From Leptospira gomenensis (GTDB lineage: Bacteria; Spirochaetota; Leptospiria; Leptospirales; Leptospiraceae), in NCBI RefSeq assembly GCF_004770155.1, contig NZ_RQFA01000046.1:62001-126000 (forward strand): a stretch of 64,000 nucleotides of DNA, read 5' to 3'. Shown here in pieces: positions 19,899 through 32,197 of the stretch. The notes below the pieces were generated by a model. That model was given only the letters and a program-made list of their open reading frames with translations. It made no database searches and was not told where the DNA came from. Position numbers and translations under genes: made by a program. Position 1 is the stretch's first letter. Each line of letters opens with the position of its first letter.

Positions 19899-22214
19899 AT
19901 GTTAAAATCGATTCAAATGATTTCCTTCGGCAGATTCTCGGACGTCAAGTTCGAGTTCGGATCGGACGCGACGGTTTTTTTGGGAAAAAACGAGTCCGGA
20001 AAAACGACGATCTTCGACGCGATGCGTCTCGCGTTGGGAAGCGGACTTCTCACCGCAAGTCAGGAACCGAAAAAAAGTATCCTGGCCCGTTACGGAGAAA
20101 AATGCGCCGAAGGATACAAACTCTTCGGAGAAATCCCGAAGTTGACCAAGGAAGCGGCTCCGCAATACGTACATTGTGTTTCTCTTCGGGAAGGAGAATT
20201 GGAATTCTCGTTTCTCGACAATCGTTTCATCAAGGCGGATTTTTTAAGAAGCCGACTTTTCAACAACAAGGTCAATCTGGAAGGCGTTTCCTCTTCGTTG
20301 AAAAAAATCCATTCCCCTCATCCGAACAGCGGAGAATTCCCTCAATTCGAAAAACTCAAGACGGAGATAGAAATCCTGAAGTCGGATCGAACTCGGCTCG
20401 TTTCGCAGATCAATGAACTCCATTCCAGAAACAGAAACAATCTACAAAAGGATTCCGACTCCGCGAAAGATAAGGAAAGGGTTTCGGAGATAGAAAACCT
20501 TCTGCAGAACATAGAGAAGGAAAACGTTCTGGAAAATAAAATTCAAAAGAAGAACAAACTCCTCGAATCGTTAAGCGAACTACAAAAATTAAAATTGGGC
20601 CGGGAAAAACTGAAGGAGAATTTCCGTTATTCGAAAGACGAATCTTCCTCTTTCGAATCGATCGTAAAGGAAGCGGACGTTTTACTAGTATCCTGTTCCG
20701 CTTCGGAAACGCTTCTTCTCGAAAAACGAAAAAACGTGGAAACGAAAAAAAGGGAATCGGAAGAACTGCAAACTCGATCCACTACGCTTCAAAAAATGAA
20801 ATCCAGAGCGGAGGAATTTTTCGAAAAAATCGAATCCGCTTCCAGAGAAAACGGATTCAAAGAGGAGATCCGCACCGAAAGCGCTTCCGGCAATTCGAAA
20901 CTCGTCGGGTTAATCGTTTCGTTGCTCGGCGGTTTCGGCTTATTAGGAACTTTGATAACGTTCCTGGTTTCCTCTGCTTCACCGCTGCTTCTTCTTACGT
21001 GTGTTTCCTTTTCCGGAGCTTTGATCGGAATCGGTTTCTATCTGTTCTCCCGAAAACATACCGAAGTCGTAATCCGACACAGTATGGAAAAGGAAAAGGA
21101 ATTCGTAAAAAAAAGTTCGGGGGAATGGAACGTAACGTTTCCCGAAACTCAGATTCCCGCTCTGGAACGCCTGGAAAACCTGAGACAATTTCTTTCCAAA
21201 CAGATTCAAAATTTTGAATTCGTTTTACAAAAAATCGATTCGTTAAAAGAGGAAATCGTTTCCTTGGAAAAGGAATGCGATTCGATCGATATCAAAGTCA
21301 AACGGGAGCGGCAAAAATTACGGGAACTCACGTCCTCCAAAGAGGCATGGCTGTCGGAGCGTCAGGTTCATACGATTCAGGATTATCACAAACGTATCGC
21401 GGAATTTCAGGCCGCAGATAAACATCTCGTTGAAATTTCGCGGAGACTGACTTCGGAACGATCCGTCCAAACCCCCGAAGAAGTCGAGATTTTATATAAG
21501 ACCGAATTAGTTGCGTTAGACGAAATCCCTTCCGGACCCGTAGATGAAAACCGGAAAACCGTTCGGGAAATGAGGAAAAAGGAACTTCAATCGGAACTGC
21601 AAAATCTTCAAGATCGTCTCAACGAGTTAAAACTATCCGTTCGCACCGAAGATACGAGAATCAAGGATTCTTTGCCGGAAAAGGAAAACGAACTGATTCA
21701 AACGCTCCAAAAACTTTCCGATCGCGAAAAAGAATTTTCCGACTTGGAATCCAGACGAAGATCCGCTCGTCTCGCCCAGGAAATCATCGAGGAGATTTCC
21801 AAGGATCAATCCGTACAATTCTCTTCCGTCGCATCGGAGATAGAAAAAGATCTGCATCTTCTTCTTTCGGAACGTAAGATCAACGTGGAAGCGATCGATA
21901 AAAAAGAGGGGATCAAAATGCAGGACCGATCGGGAACGTTACGATCCATCGATCATTTGTCCGGAGGTACTCTCGCGGTTTTTTATCTCGTATTTAAACT
22001 GTTTTTAGCGCGAAAAACGGTTCCCAAAAAAGGGATTCTACTTTTGGACGAACCCTTCATCCACCTCGATCCGGAGCGGACCGAAACCGCATTGAACTAC
22101 TTAAGAAATTTCGCGAAAGAAACGGAGTATCAAATCCTATTTTTCACGAAACAAGACGAACTCGCATCGAAAATCCGGAACTGTTTCGAAAACACGAATC
22201 TGATTCGACTTTAA
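19899..22214 (+). CDS. SbcC/YhaN-like SMC ATPase with internal membrane segments
   Basis: The ATG at 19899 starts 3 bp after the stop of its partner. The 771-residue product has a Walker A motif GKNESGKTT (about 29-37) and long coiled coils (about 150-310 and 400-610). Between the coils are two adjacent hydrophobic helices (about 337-384: LVGLIVSLLGGFGLLG... then LLLLTCVSFSGALIGIGF). An ABC signature HLSGGTLA follows (about 686-693), then Walker B ILLLDEPFIHLD (about 717-728). Canonical SbcC carries a zinc hook at the coil apex; here a membrane hairpin takes that position, as in YhaN-type proteins. The complex would be anchored to the inner membrane. The partner nuclease is upstream. Confidence 0.85.
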   Translation: MLKSIQMISFGRFSDVKFEFGSDATVFLGKNESGKTTIFDAMRLALGSGLLTASQEPKKSILARYGEKCAEGYKLFGEIPKLTKEAAPQYVHCVSLREGELEFSFLDNRFIKADFLRSRLFNNKVNLEGVSSSLKKIHSPHPNSGEFPQFEKLKTEIEILKSDRTRLVSQINELHSRNRNNLQKDSDSAKDKERVSEIENLLQNIEKENVLENKIQKKNKLLESLSELQKLKLGREKLKENFRYSKDESSSFESIVKEADVLLVSCSASETLLLEKRKNVETKKRESEELQTRSTTLQKMKSRAEEFFEKIESASRENGFKEEIRTESASGNSKLVGLIVSLLGGFGLLGTLITFLVSSASPLLLLTCVSFSGALIGIGFYLFSRKHTEVVIRHSMEKEKEFVKKSSGEWNVTFPETQIPALERLENLRQFLSKQIQNFEFVLQKIDSLKEEIVSLEKECDSIDIKVKRERQKLRELTSSKEAWLSERQVHTIQDYHKRIAEFQAADKHLVEISRRLTSERSVQTPEEVEILYKTELVALDEIPSGPVDENRKTVREMRKKELQSELQNLQDRLNELKLSVRTEDTRIKDSLPEKENELIQTLQKLSDREKEFSDLESRRRSARLAQEIIEEISKDQSVQFSSVASEIEKDLHLLLSERKINVEAIDKKEGIKMQDRSGTLRSIDHLSGGTLAVFYLVFKLFLARKTVPKKGILLLDEPFIHLDPERTETALNYLRNFAKETEYQILFFTKQDELASKIRNCFENTNLIRL

Positions 22215-22465
22215 CGTAGAAGCCGGGCGACTCGATAACGTTATGCGAAATATCAGTATATCCGTATAACATCGTATTACGGTCATTCCAACGGATAAAA
22301 ATCCATGAAATGGGTGAAAAAGTTCGATTTCAATCCAAACGTTTCGAATATAGAATCGATCGTATTTTTTTCATTTTAATCGTTCTCTTTCGGTTAAATT
22401 TAATTAACTATTGACACACTTTATATTTTCTTCAAAGGTAAATTATATTCTATTAAGGAAATCCA

Positions 22466-22870
22466 ATGAAGCAAAAAATTCTATTACTCACCATAAGCGC
22501 TGCGCTCTTGTTCAGCACCACACAATGCGCATTTTTTAATGCGATCGGAGTTGCTCCGGGCAGAATCAAAGGCGAAGAAGCGCGGAAAAAAATTTCCGAA
22601 GCTGCGTCCACTTCGGATTTCATCTATTACGTCCTTATCGAAGGAACGTTTCCTTCGACCGCAACGACCCTTACTTCTAGTCTGACTCCCGTCCTCGTCG
22701 GAATCAAAGACGACGGATACTATCTGGAAAAAGACGTAGACAAGTGTGTGGATTCGATCACTACGATCGGAACCTTCGTACTGAGTCCTTTTTTAGTCGG
22801 ACTTTTGAAGATCGATTGCGACATTCAGGAAGACAAAGCGTTTATGGATTCTCCGTTCCCGGAAATATAA
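22466..22870 (+). CDS. Small Leptospira lipoprotein, paralogue 1
   Basis: The 134-residue product has a good ribosome site (AAGGAA) before the ATG. The signal peptide ends in lipobox STTQC (Cys21). The mature part has GVAPGRIKGEEA, a hydrophobic middle, DDGYY, two further cysteines (DKCVDS and KIDCDIQ), and a C-terminal DSPFPEI. The same blocks recur in the gene at 23045-23437, so the two are tandem duplicates. The family looks Leptospira-specific; no function is known to me. Upstream (22215-22465) is an AT-rich gap with TTGACA at 22411, but no well-spaced -10 box. Confidence 0.8.
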   Translation: MKQKILLLTISAALLFSTTQCAFFNAIGVAPGRIKGEEARKKISEAASTSDFIYYVLIEGTFPSTATTLTSSLTPVLVGIKDDGYYLEKDVDKCVDSITTIGTFVLSPFLVGLLKIDCDIQEDKAFMDSPFPEI

Positions 22871-22890
22871 CGTTTTTGTAACATTCTTTC

Positions 22891-22916
22891 GCCCGATTTT
22901 CGCAAGAAGATCGGGC
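22891..22916 (+). terminator. Hairpin, possible terminator
   Basis: GCCCGAT / ATCGGGC form a 7-bp stem with a 12-nt loop, about 20 bp after the lipoprotein stop. There is no pure T-run immediately after it, so termination is only possible. Confidence 0.5.
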
Positions 22917-23044
22917 ACTTGCACTTTTAAATTTGTTTCCGTGATTCGCTTCAAGAACGCGGGTCGATCAAAGCGGTTATTTTTTCTATTGACCGGAGTG
23001 GTTCGCCTTTCAGAATTTCCTAAATTTATTATAAGAGGCTGACC

Positions 23045-23437
23045 TTGAAAACGGCAATTCACAAAATTCTCATTCTGTTTTTTCTTTCTCAAGTTTCCAA
23101 TTGTTTACTTTTCGATACCCTCGGGATCGCTCCCGGCAGAATCAAAGGTTCGGAAGCGGGGAATCAAATCAAAGACGCAGCCATCGTTACGGACGTTGTA
23201 AACACGACGGTTTTTTCGGGACGACCCAGCACATTGATTCTTTCGCTGATTGCGGATCAAGTGGCTGCCATCAAAACGGACGGTTATTATGTGCAGTCCG
23301 AGGTGGACGATTGTGTGGCCGAAATCAAGGGACTTACCGGTTATGTTTTAGGTTCCTTTTTGACGATCGTTCTTCAATCCAAATGTACGTTGGAAGAGGA
23401 CAAAACATTCTTGGATTCTCCTTTCCCCGAAATTTAA
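23045..23437 (+). CDS. Small Leptospira lipoprotein, paralogue 2
   Basis: The start is a TTG at 23045 with GAGG 6 bp upstream; no in-frame ATG gives a signal peptide. The 130-residue product has lipobox QVSNC (Cys20). It shares LGIAPGRIKGSEA, TDGYYVQSEVDDC, a central hydrophobic stretch and the C-terminus DSPFPEI with its neighbour at 22466-22870. Cysteine positions in the second half are also conserved, suggesting a disulphide. Its own hairpin (23464-23530) and a 170-bp gap to the first copy suggest separate transcription. Function unknown. Confidence 0.78.
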   Translation: MKTAIHKILILFFLSQVSNCLLFDTLGIAPGRIKGSEAGNQIKDAAIVTDVVNTTVFSGRPSTLILSLIADQVAAIKTDGYYVQSEVDDCVAEIKGLTGYVLGSFLTIVLQSKCTLEEDKTFLDSPFPEI

Positions 23438-23463
23438 GTTCTATAGATTCCCTACGTTTTTAG

Positions 23464-23533
23464 TCCCGTCCCTTTCGGAGAAATTTCTTTTTTGAAGTTT
23501 CTGATTCCGGAAGATGACGGGATTTTTATTTTT
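23464..23533 (+). terminator. Possible terminator with long loop
   Basis: TCCCGTC (23464-23470) pairs with GACGGGA (23516-23522), which is followed by TTTTTATTTTT. The loop is long (about 45 nt) but contains a weaker internal stem. It lies shortly after the lipoprotein gene. Confidence 0.5.
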
Positions 23534-23617
23534 CATCTCATCTTACCGGTGTTTTTCGAGAATGGGCCGGTTTGATTCTGCGCTTTACGCCGTTTTCCAC
23601 GATCGATCCGTGGAATT

Positions 23618-23974
23618 GTGGGAACTCATACGCGGATTCCGTGTGTGAGAGTTCCCACGTTTTCAGCCGAACAATCCCCGTACCCACGCGGATTCCGTGT
23701 GTGAGAGTTCCCACGTTTTCAAGCCGAACAATCCCCGTACCACGCGGATTCCGTGTGTGAGAGTTCCCACGTTTTCAGCCGAACAATCCCCGTACCACGC
23801 GGATTCCGTGTGAGTTCCCACGTTTTCAGCCGAACAATCCCCGTACCACGCGGATTCCGTGTGAGTTCCCACGTTTTCAGCCGAACAATCCCCGTACCAC
23901 GCGGATTCCGTGTGAGTTCCCACGTTTTCAGCCGAACAATCCCCGTACCACGCGGATTCCGTGTGAGTTCCCGC
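23618..23974 (+). repeat. Minisatellite array of 51-56 bp units
   Basis: The anchor CGCGGATTCCGTGTG occurs at about 23631, 23687, 23743, 23798, 23849, 23900 and 23951. The unit length is therefore 56, 56, 55, 51, 51 and 51 bp. The first units carry GTGTGTGAGAGTTCCCAC, the later ones GTGTGAGTTCCCAC. The spacer (TTTTCAGCCGAACAATCCCC) is almost invariant. The left flank carries the inverted form GTGGGAACTC (23618-23627), which can pair with GAGTTCCCAC (23649-23658). Open frames through it on both strands are a consequence of the 51-bp (17-codon) period, not genes. Copy number is likely to vary between strains. The remaining sequence of the 23438-24028 gap holds nothing else I recognise. Confidence 0.92.
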
Positions 23975-24028
23975 AAACCCGCTTTGCCACAGGAAAGCCG
24001 CACTCCGTCACTTCTTTTGCAACACAAA

Positions 24029-25213
<1,185 letters not shown>

Positions 25214-25273
25214 TCTACCCTTCAGGCTTTTAGAAAAGCCCGCTCTGTCAATTGAATTCGACGAAACCCAAAA

Positions 25274-25831
25274 TCACATCAGATAGATTTTACCGTGTTT
25301 GTCCTTGATCATCGGATCGGCGCCGTATTTCAACAGAAGCTCCGCGAACTCGGACATACCGTGAGAAGATTTCGCGAGATTCATACAAGTGACCCCGTCG
25401 TTATCCTGCACGTTCGGATCGGCCCCGAATTCCAAAAGGATTCGGAAGGGCTCCAATTTTCCTTCGTTGACACAGTGATGCAAAGGACTCATTCCTATAA
25501 AATCCTTGAGATCCGGATCGGCCCCGCCTTCCAACAAAATCGATACGATCTCGATCGGATTTTCTTCCAGGATAGAATGAATCAGCGGACTGAGTCCGGT
25601 GATCTCGTCTCTTCGATTCGGATCACAGCCCGCGTCCAAAAGAATACGGACCGTTTCGGGCTCGGCGTATTTGACCGCAAGCGACAAAGGATTCAAACCG
25701 TAGTAAAGATTTCCGTTCACCCGAAACCCTTTCAAAATCAGCTTACGAAGACGTTTCCAATTACCGTCTTTGATCGCTCCGAAAAAAAGAAAACGTTTCC
25801 AAAAAGAATCCGATCGTAATTCCTCTTCCAT
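25274..25831 (-). CDS. Ankyrin-repeat protein
   Basis: The 185-residue product contains about four to five ankyrin repeats. The pattern G.(N/S)PL..A......VR/EILL..GADPN.(K/R)D recurs, for example GLNPLSLAVKYAEPETVRIL, GADPDLKDFIGMSPLHHCV and GADPNVQDNDGVTCMNLA. There is no signal peptide or membrane segment, so it is probably cytosolic and mediates protein binding. It lies about 60 bp upstream (minus strand) of the rRNA methyltransferase. The partner is unknown. Confidence 0.85.
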   Translation of the reverse strand: MEEELRSDSFWKRFLFFGAIKDGNWKRLRKLILKGFRVNGNLYYGLNPLSLAVKYAEPETVRILLDAGCDPNRRDEITGLSPLIHSILEENPIEIVSILLEGGADPDLKDFIGMSPLHHCVNEGKLEPFRILLEFGADPNVQDNDGVTCMNLAKSSHGMSEFAELLLKYGADPMIKDKHGKIYLM

Positions 25832-25939
25832 TTCAAACGACTCCTCCGCGCACGATCGATTCTCGGATTTCGTTCCGCGATTTCTGCGGGAACCCTTCCG
25901 TTGTTAAGCGACATTCTCTTGCGCGATCTTATTATTCTA

Positions 25940-26773
25940 CTAAAAGGAAGCGGGTCTTGTATTGTAAAAAAGGGACAGAATGAAATCCCTTTTTTCGAAC
26001 CAAAGCGCGGGAGAATAACCGGAAAGCGCCGAAAATTCCCGGGTTAAGTGGGGTTGGTCGTAAAACCCCGCCTCCAACGAAAGGTCCGACAAATTCCGCG
26101 CGGTCGAATTCATCCAAGCCGCGTTTTGAAACCGCACCAAACGCGCGAACTCCTTTGGATTATACCCGACGTTCAGTCTGAATTTACGCTCCAGATTTTT
26201 TTTTCCGACACCCAAAATCTCTTGTAGTTCGGCGATTTTGATCCGTCCCTTTTTTGCGACGATCCGTTTTAACGCTTCGTTTATCAACGGATCCGAGGAA
26301 CTCCGTTTTTTCCTTAAACCGAGCAGATAAGAATCCGAGATCTCGGTTCTCCTTTCGAAACTTTCCGCGTCCCGAATTCTATTTAGAAAATCATAATATT
26401 CTCGATTATTAGGTAGCTCCAGTTCCGTAACGGGAGAATCCGCCTTTTCCGCGGGAACGCCGAACAACGTATAAAAAGCCGCCGGCGCCAAACGCACGTT
26501 AAAGAAACCGACGTTCCCGACCGGCGCGATACGGAACGGAGAAAGATGATTTCCCACGATATGACCCCGGGAAATCGTCCATTTCTCGCCTTCGTTTTCG
26601 CGGAACCCGATCCGTATCGGATCCGCATAAGAAATATGAATCTCGTTTTCTACGGACGGAAATACTTTCGGAAATTCTAATATTTCCCCAGTTGACGCCG
26701 AAAACTCCCAACCCCAATAACAGGAAACCACGTCGGAAAGGAGCGGATTCGGTTTTGCAAAACGAGGTTTCAC
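25940..26773 (-). CDS. AraC-family regulator, DUF6597-type N-domain
   Basis: The 277-residue protein starts PNPLLSDVVSCYWGWE, the N-terminal pattern of AraC regulators with a DUF6597-like beta domain (about 1-130). The C-terminal AraC HTH (about 165-265) has IAELQEILGVGKKNLERKFR and LSDLSLEAGFYDQPHLTREF, and the family ending SGYSP. Its ATG overlaps the stop of the thioesterase gene (ATGA, 26770-26773), so the two are translationally coupled. It probably regulates its own operon or a lipid/thioester-related target; effector unknown. Confidence 0.85.
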   Translation of the reverse strand: MKPRFAKPNPLLSDVVSCYWGWEFSASTGEILEFPKVFPSVENEIHISYADPIRIGFRENEGEKWTISRGHIVGNHLSPFRIAPVGNVGFFNVRLAPAAFYTLFGVPAEKADSPVTELELPNNREYYDFLNRIRDAESFERRTEISDSYLLGLRKKRSSSDPLINEALKRIVAKKGRIKIAELQEILGVGKKNLERKFRLNVGYNPKEFARLVRFQNAAWMNSTARNLSDLSLEAGFYDQPHLTREFSALSGYSPALWFEKRDFILSLFYNTRPASF

Positions 26774-27252
26774 TTCGACTCCCGAATCTTGCGTAAAAGC
26801 TCCCGATTCGATTCTTGGCGAAGGACGGCGTTTTTATATCTTCGTATCTCCGCTTCCGTTTCGGGTTTAATCTGCGGAACCGGAGCAGGTCGTTTGGTTT
26901 CGTCTAACGCGACGAACGTCAAATACGCGGTAGTCGCTCTGACCACGGTGCCTTCGTACGGATTTTCCTTGGAAACCTGAACCCCGACTTCCAAGGAAGT
27001 TTTTCCGGTATAATTCACGCTGGCCCTTAATACGACGTGATCACCGATCGCGATCGGCGCTATGAAATTCAATCGGTCCACGCTCGCGGTCACGGCCTCT
27101 TTACCACAATGTCTTTGCGCGACCATCACGGCGATCATATCGATCCAACCCATCAACGTTCCTCCGAACAAGGTTCCGTAATGGTTGGCGTGGTCGGGCA
27201 TCACGATATGTCTGGTTTCTGCGGAGCTTTGCGAAGGAGTTTTTTCTTCCAT
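26770..27252 (-). CDS. Acyl-CoA thioesterase, YciA/BACH hotdog type
   Basis: The 160-residue hotdog-fold protein carries the family core VMPDHANHYGTLFGGTLMGWID (about 17-38). Its Asn, Gly-Gly and Asp form the active site of BFIT/YciA-type enzymes. SVDRLNFIAPIAIGDHV and TGKTSLEVGVQV follow, as expected. It would hydrolyse acyl-CoA to free acid and CoA in the cytoplasm. It overlaps the downstream AraC gene by 4 bp and lies 4 bp after the GNAT gene, so the three minus-strand genes form one unit. The acyl-chain preference is not evident. Confidence 0.88.
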   Translation of the reverse strand: MEEKTPSQSSAETRHIVMPDHANHYGTLFGGTLMGWIDMIAVMVAQRHCGKEAVTASVDRLNFIAPIAIGDHVVLRASVNYTGKTSLEVGVQVSKENPYEGTVVRATTAYLTFVALDETKRPAPVPQIKPETEAEIRRYKNAVLRQESNRELLRKIRESK

Positions 27253-27256
27253 ACAA

Positions 27257-27877
27257 TCAACCCAACCAATCGGAAGCGACTTCCATATGATAATGATCCG
27301 GAACGATTCCCTTGGGACCCGTAAAATTCCGTTCTTCCACGACCCGAAAACCGAGCCCTTTGTACAAAGAGATCGCGGGTTCGTTTTTTTGAGAGACGTC
27401 CAAGGACAAAACGGAGTATTCCGGAAATTGGTTTTTCATAAATCGAATCAATTTTTTTCCGATTCCCAATCCTCTCCGTTTTTCCGAAACCGCGATATGA
27501 CCCAAATACAAACGTCCCGACTTGGGGGGTTGGATCATCGCCTCCGTGATCAAACCTCTCGCGATCACACGAGGTGCGGAAAATCCGTAAACGGAAACGA
27601 TCCTCAACGCCGTTCCTCCGTTTAAAAGCAAAAACGAAGGTCGGCGATAACTCAGAATCGTTCCCGCAACCTCTCCTCCGATCTCCGCGACGAAATGATT
27701 TCCGTAAGAAATCGTATTTCCCCGTTTAACGAAAGACGTATTCAAAAAATCGAATGGAGTTTTTTGTCCCTGTGAAAACACGAAATCCCAGGCGGCCGGT
27801 CCGGAAGAATGAATCAACGGAACACAAGCTGCGACGTCTTGGGGTTTTGCGGGACGAATTTTGATCTCTTGGTTCAA
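27257..27877 (-). CDS. GNAT-family acetyltransferase
   Basis: The 206-residue protein has the GNAT acetyl-CoA binding signature: LGHIAVSEKRRGLGIGKKLI (motif A, R/Q-x-x-G-x-G/A, about 123-142). A strand VLSLDVSQKNEPAISLYKGLGF (motif B, N and Y for acetyl transfer, about 155-176) completes the fold. N-terminal IRPAKPQDVAACVPLI is typical. The substrate (small amine, peptide or protein N-terminus) cannot be told. First gene of the GNAT-thioesterase-AraC unit. Confidence 0.85.
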   Translation of the reverse strand: MNQEIKIRPAKPQDVAACVPLIHSSGPAAWDFVFSQGQKTPFDFLNTSFVKRGNTISYGNHFVAEIGGEVAGTILSYRRPSFLLLNGGTALRIVSVYGFSAPRVIARGLITEAMIQPPKSGRLYLGHIAVSEKRRGLGIGKKLIRFMKNQFPEYSVLSLDVSQKNEPAISLYKGLGFRVVEERNFTGPKGIVPDHYHMEVASDWLG

Positions 27878-28000
27878 CGGCGACCTCTTTGTGCGTATTT
27901 TACGATTCTATTCGTTTCACGAAAAAAAGAACGGAGTCCTTTCCGAAAACGCGGCCCATACCGACCTTCCAAAAAAAATCCGGGGAAAAACCGCAGAAGT

Positions 28001-28648
28001 TCAAGCCAGAAATTCCCGTTCGTTCACTTTTAAAATCCCGCGCAACACGTCGCTGCGAGTGACGATTCCGATCACTCGACGTTCTTCGCTCACGACGGGC
28101 AGACATCCTATTTTTTCCTCGAACAAAACTTTCGCGATTTCTCCGATGCCCGCGTTCGAATGGACGGACAAAACCCTGGTTTTCATTACGTCTCCGATTT
28201 TGTTCGCAGAAACGGTTTGTCCCTCAGAGTTCAGCTTCCAAAACATCCAATCTCGATCGGAGAGAATTCCGCATAACAGCGATTTGTCGTCCACTACGGG
28301 AACGTGACGGAATCTTTTTTTAAAGAAAATCTCCTCCGCTCTTTCGACCGGATCCGATTCGGAAAACGTCAGCACCGGAGCCGTGGAAAGATCCTTCGCG
28401 GTAAGAGCGGAAAGGGATTCACCGGTTTTGGAACGGACGTTTCCCAACGAAGCGTTGTGTTTGTAGAGAAAATCCACCTCCGTATAACGACGCGAAGACG
28501 AACCGGATTCGGGCGAAGGTTTCTCCTCCTTCCCGTCCGGCTTTTTCGGAGGAGCGGAAGCGGATACGGAATGTAAGGGAGGAACGATTTCCGGACGGAC
28601 CGGCGGAACATACGGCTCCGAAATTCCCCTGGAAATCCAGAAAAACAA
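28001..28648 (-). CDS. CBS-domain pair protein
   Basis: The start is a TTG at 28648, directly after the TGA of the J-domain gene, with AAGGATG upstream, implying coupling. The first 60 residues are Pro/Ser/Lys-rich and probably disordered. Two CBS motifs follow (about 85-140 and 150-208), with the typical hydrophobic-P-V-V-D pattern ([22 protein letters not shown] and [23 protein letters not shown]). Stand-alone CBS pairs bind adenine nucleotides and act as energy sensors. No enzymatic domain is attached. Confidence 0.82.
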   Translation of the reverse strand: MFFWISRGISEPYVPPVRPEIVPPLHSVSASAPPKKPDGKEEKPSPESGSSSRRYTEVDFLYKHNASLGNVRSKTGESLSALTAKDLSTAPVLTFSESDPVERAEEIFFKKRFRHVPVVDDKSLLCGILSDRDWMFWKLNSEGQTVSANKIGDVMKTRVLSVHSNAGIGEIAKVLFEEKIGCLPVVSEERRVIGIVTRSDVLRGILKVNEREFLA

Positions 28649-29524
28649 TCAGCGCATCCTTAGGATGAGATAATTGTAGGACGCGATGATCCTCTGCGTC
28701 ATTTCCAAACCGTCCTTGTTGACGTCGGGATGATATTTTTTGATCAATTCCTTAAAACGTTTTTTCAACTCTTCCAAAGTGCACGGACCGTCGAAACCGA
28801 GGACGTCCAAATGTCTCTGCGTTTCGGGATCCATTTCCTGAAACACGGAAATCGGTTTTTTCTTTTTCGGTTTTTTGCGGAAGGTTCCGAACAATTCGTA
28901 ATACGCTCGGTCCCTGTATTCCCTCGTAATTTCGCGGAGATGAAACAGTTTTGTGTTGAGCACGGAAAAAATATGATTCTTTAAGAATACGTCCGCGCCG
29001 TAATCGTTCGAAATGGATTTCGTTTCCATAAAATCCGAAATTCCGTTTTCCACGATCCGTTCGAAACTGAACTTATCGTCGAAGTAGGAATCGAAAGCGT
29101 CGTCGAAATCCAAAGTCGCCGAAGAAAGCAGAAGAAGAAGTTCCCGATCCAATTCGTGTTTTTCCAGACGTTTCCGAATATCCTCTTTTAGGGAAATCTG
29201 AAGTTCGGAAAGATAATTATCGTCGAAGTATATTCCGTTTTTTGCAAATTCATCCTCGATCCCTTCGATCTTGAGTATTTTGGAAAGAAGTTGAATGAGC
29301 GAATCTGCTTGCGTTTCGTTAAAGCCGGCCGCGGCTCGGGAGGAAAAATGCACGTCGTTTCTCAGACCGTAAAAAATCCGATAGTAATCCTCTTTGCGAA
29401 TCCCGAGCGCGGAGATGATCTTTTCGACGGGGATATACCATTCGCAGTTCGTACATCCGGATTGGATGTCGAAGATGATGTCTTCAAGCGACGAGCGGAT
29501 CTGTTCAAAACTGCGGGTTTGCAT
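28649..29524 (-). CDS. J-domain (DnaJ-like) protein with unknown N-domain
   Basis: The 291-residue protein carries a C-terminal J-domain (about 235-290) with the invariant HPD motif in [11 protein letters not shown] (about 269-271), which stimulates Hsp70/DnaK ATPase. The first 230 residues are largely helical, acidic and contain CTNC (about 24-27); I recognise no family. A J-domain at the C-terminus is characteristic of client-specific co-chaperones. It is coupled to the downstream CBS gene and divergent from cstA. Confidence 0.82.
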   Translation of the reverse strand: MQTRSFEQIRSSLEDIIFDIQSGCTNCEWYIPVEKIISALGIRKEDYYRIFYGLRNDVHFSSRAAAGFNETQADSLIQLLSKILKIEGIEDEFAKNGIYFDDNYLSELQISLKEDIRKRLEKHELDRELLLLLSSATLDFDDAFDSYFDDKFSFERIVENGISDFMETKSISNDYGADVFLKNHIFSVLNTKLFHLREITREYRDRAYYELFGTFRKKPKKKKPISVFQEMDPETQRHLDVLGFDGPCTLEELKKRFKELIKKYHPDVNKDGLEMTQRIIASYNYLILRMR

Positions 29525-29670
29525 TCTCGTTCCCTTCCAGATTTTCCACCCCGGCCGATCCGTTCATCAATTCTTTTTCCGATCCAGTTCACGGAATCGT
29601 AATTCGAAATATTCGCCCCGAGACAAAAAAGGTTTGCTCGGATCCTTTCTTAGACTCATCCATCCTTATT

Positions 29671-32153
<2,483 letters not shown>

Positions 32154-32197
32154 ACCGACATCGGCTTCCCGTTTTAAAAAAACATAGGAAAAAAAAG

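Noticed and set aside
22411..22449. TTGACA with TATATT as a promoter for the first lipoprotein
   Set aside because: The spacing is 27 bp, too long for a sigma-70-type promoter, and no better -10 is at 16-18 bp.
23618..23974. CRISPR array
   Set aside because: Units are nearly identical throughout, including the parts that would be spacers, and no cas genes are near. It is a minisatellite.
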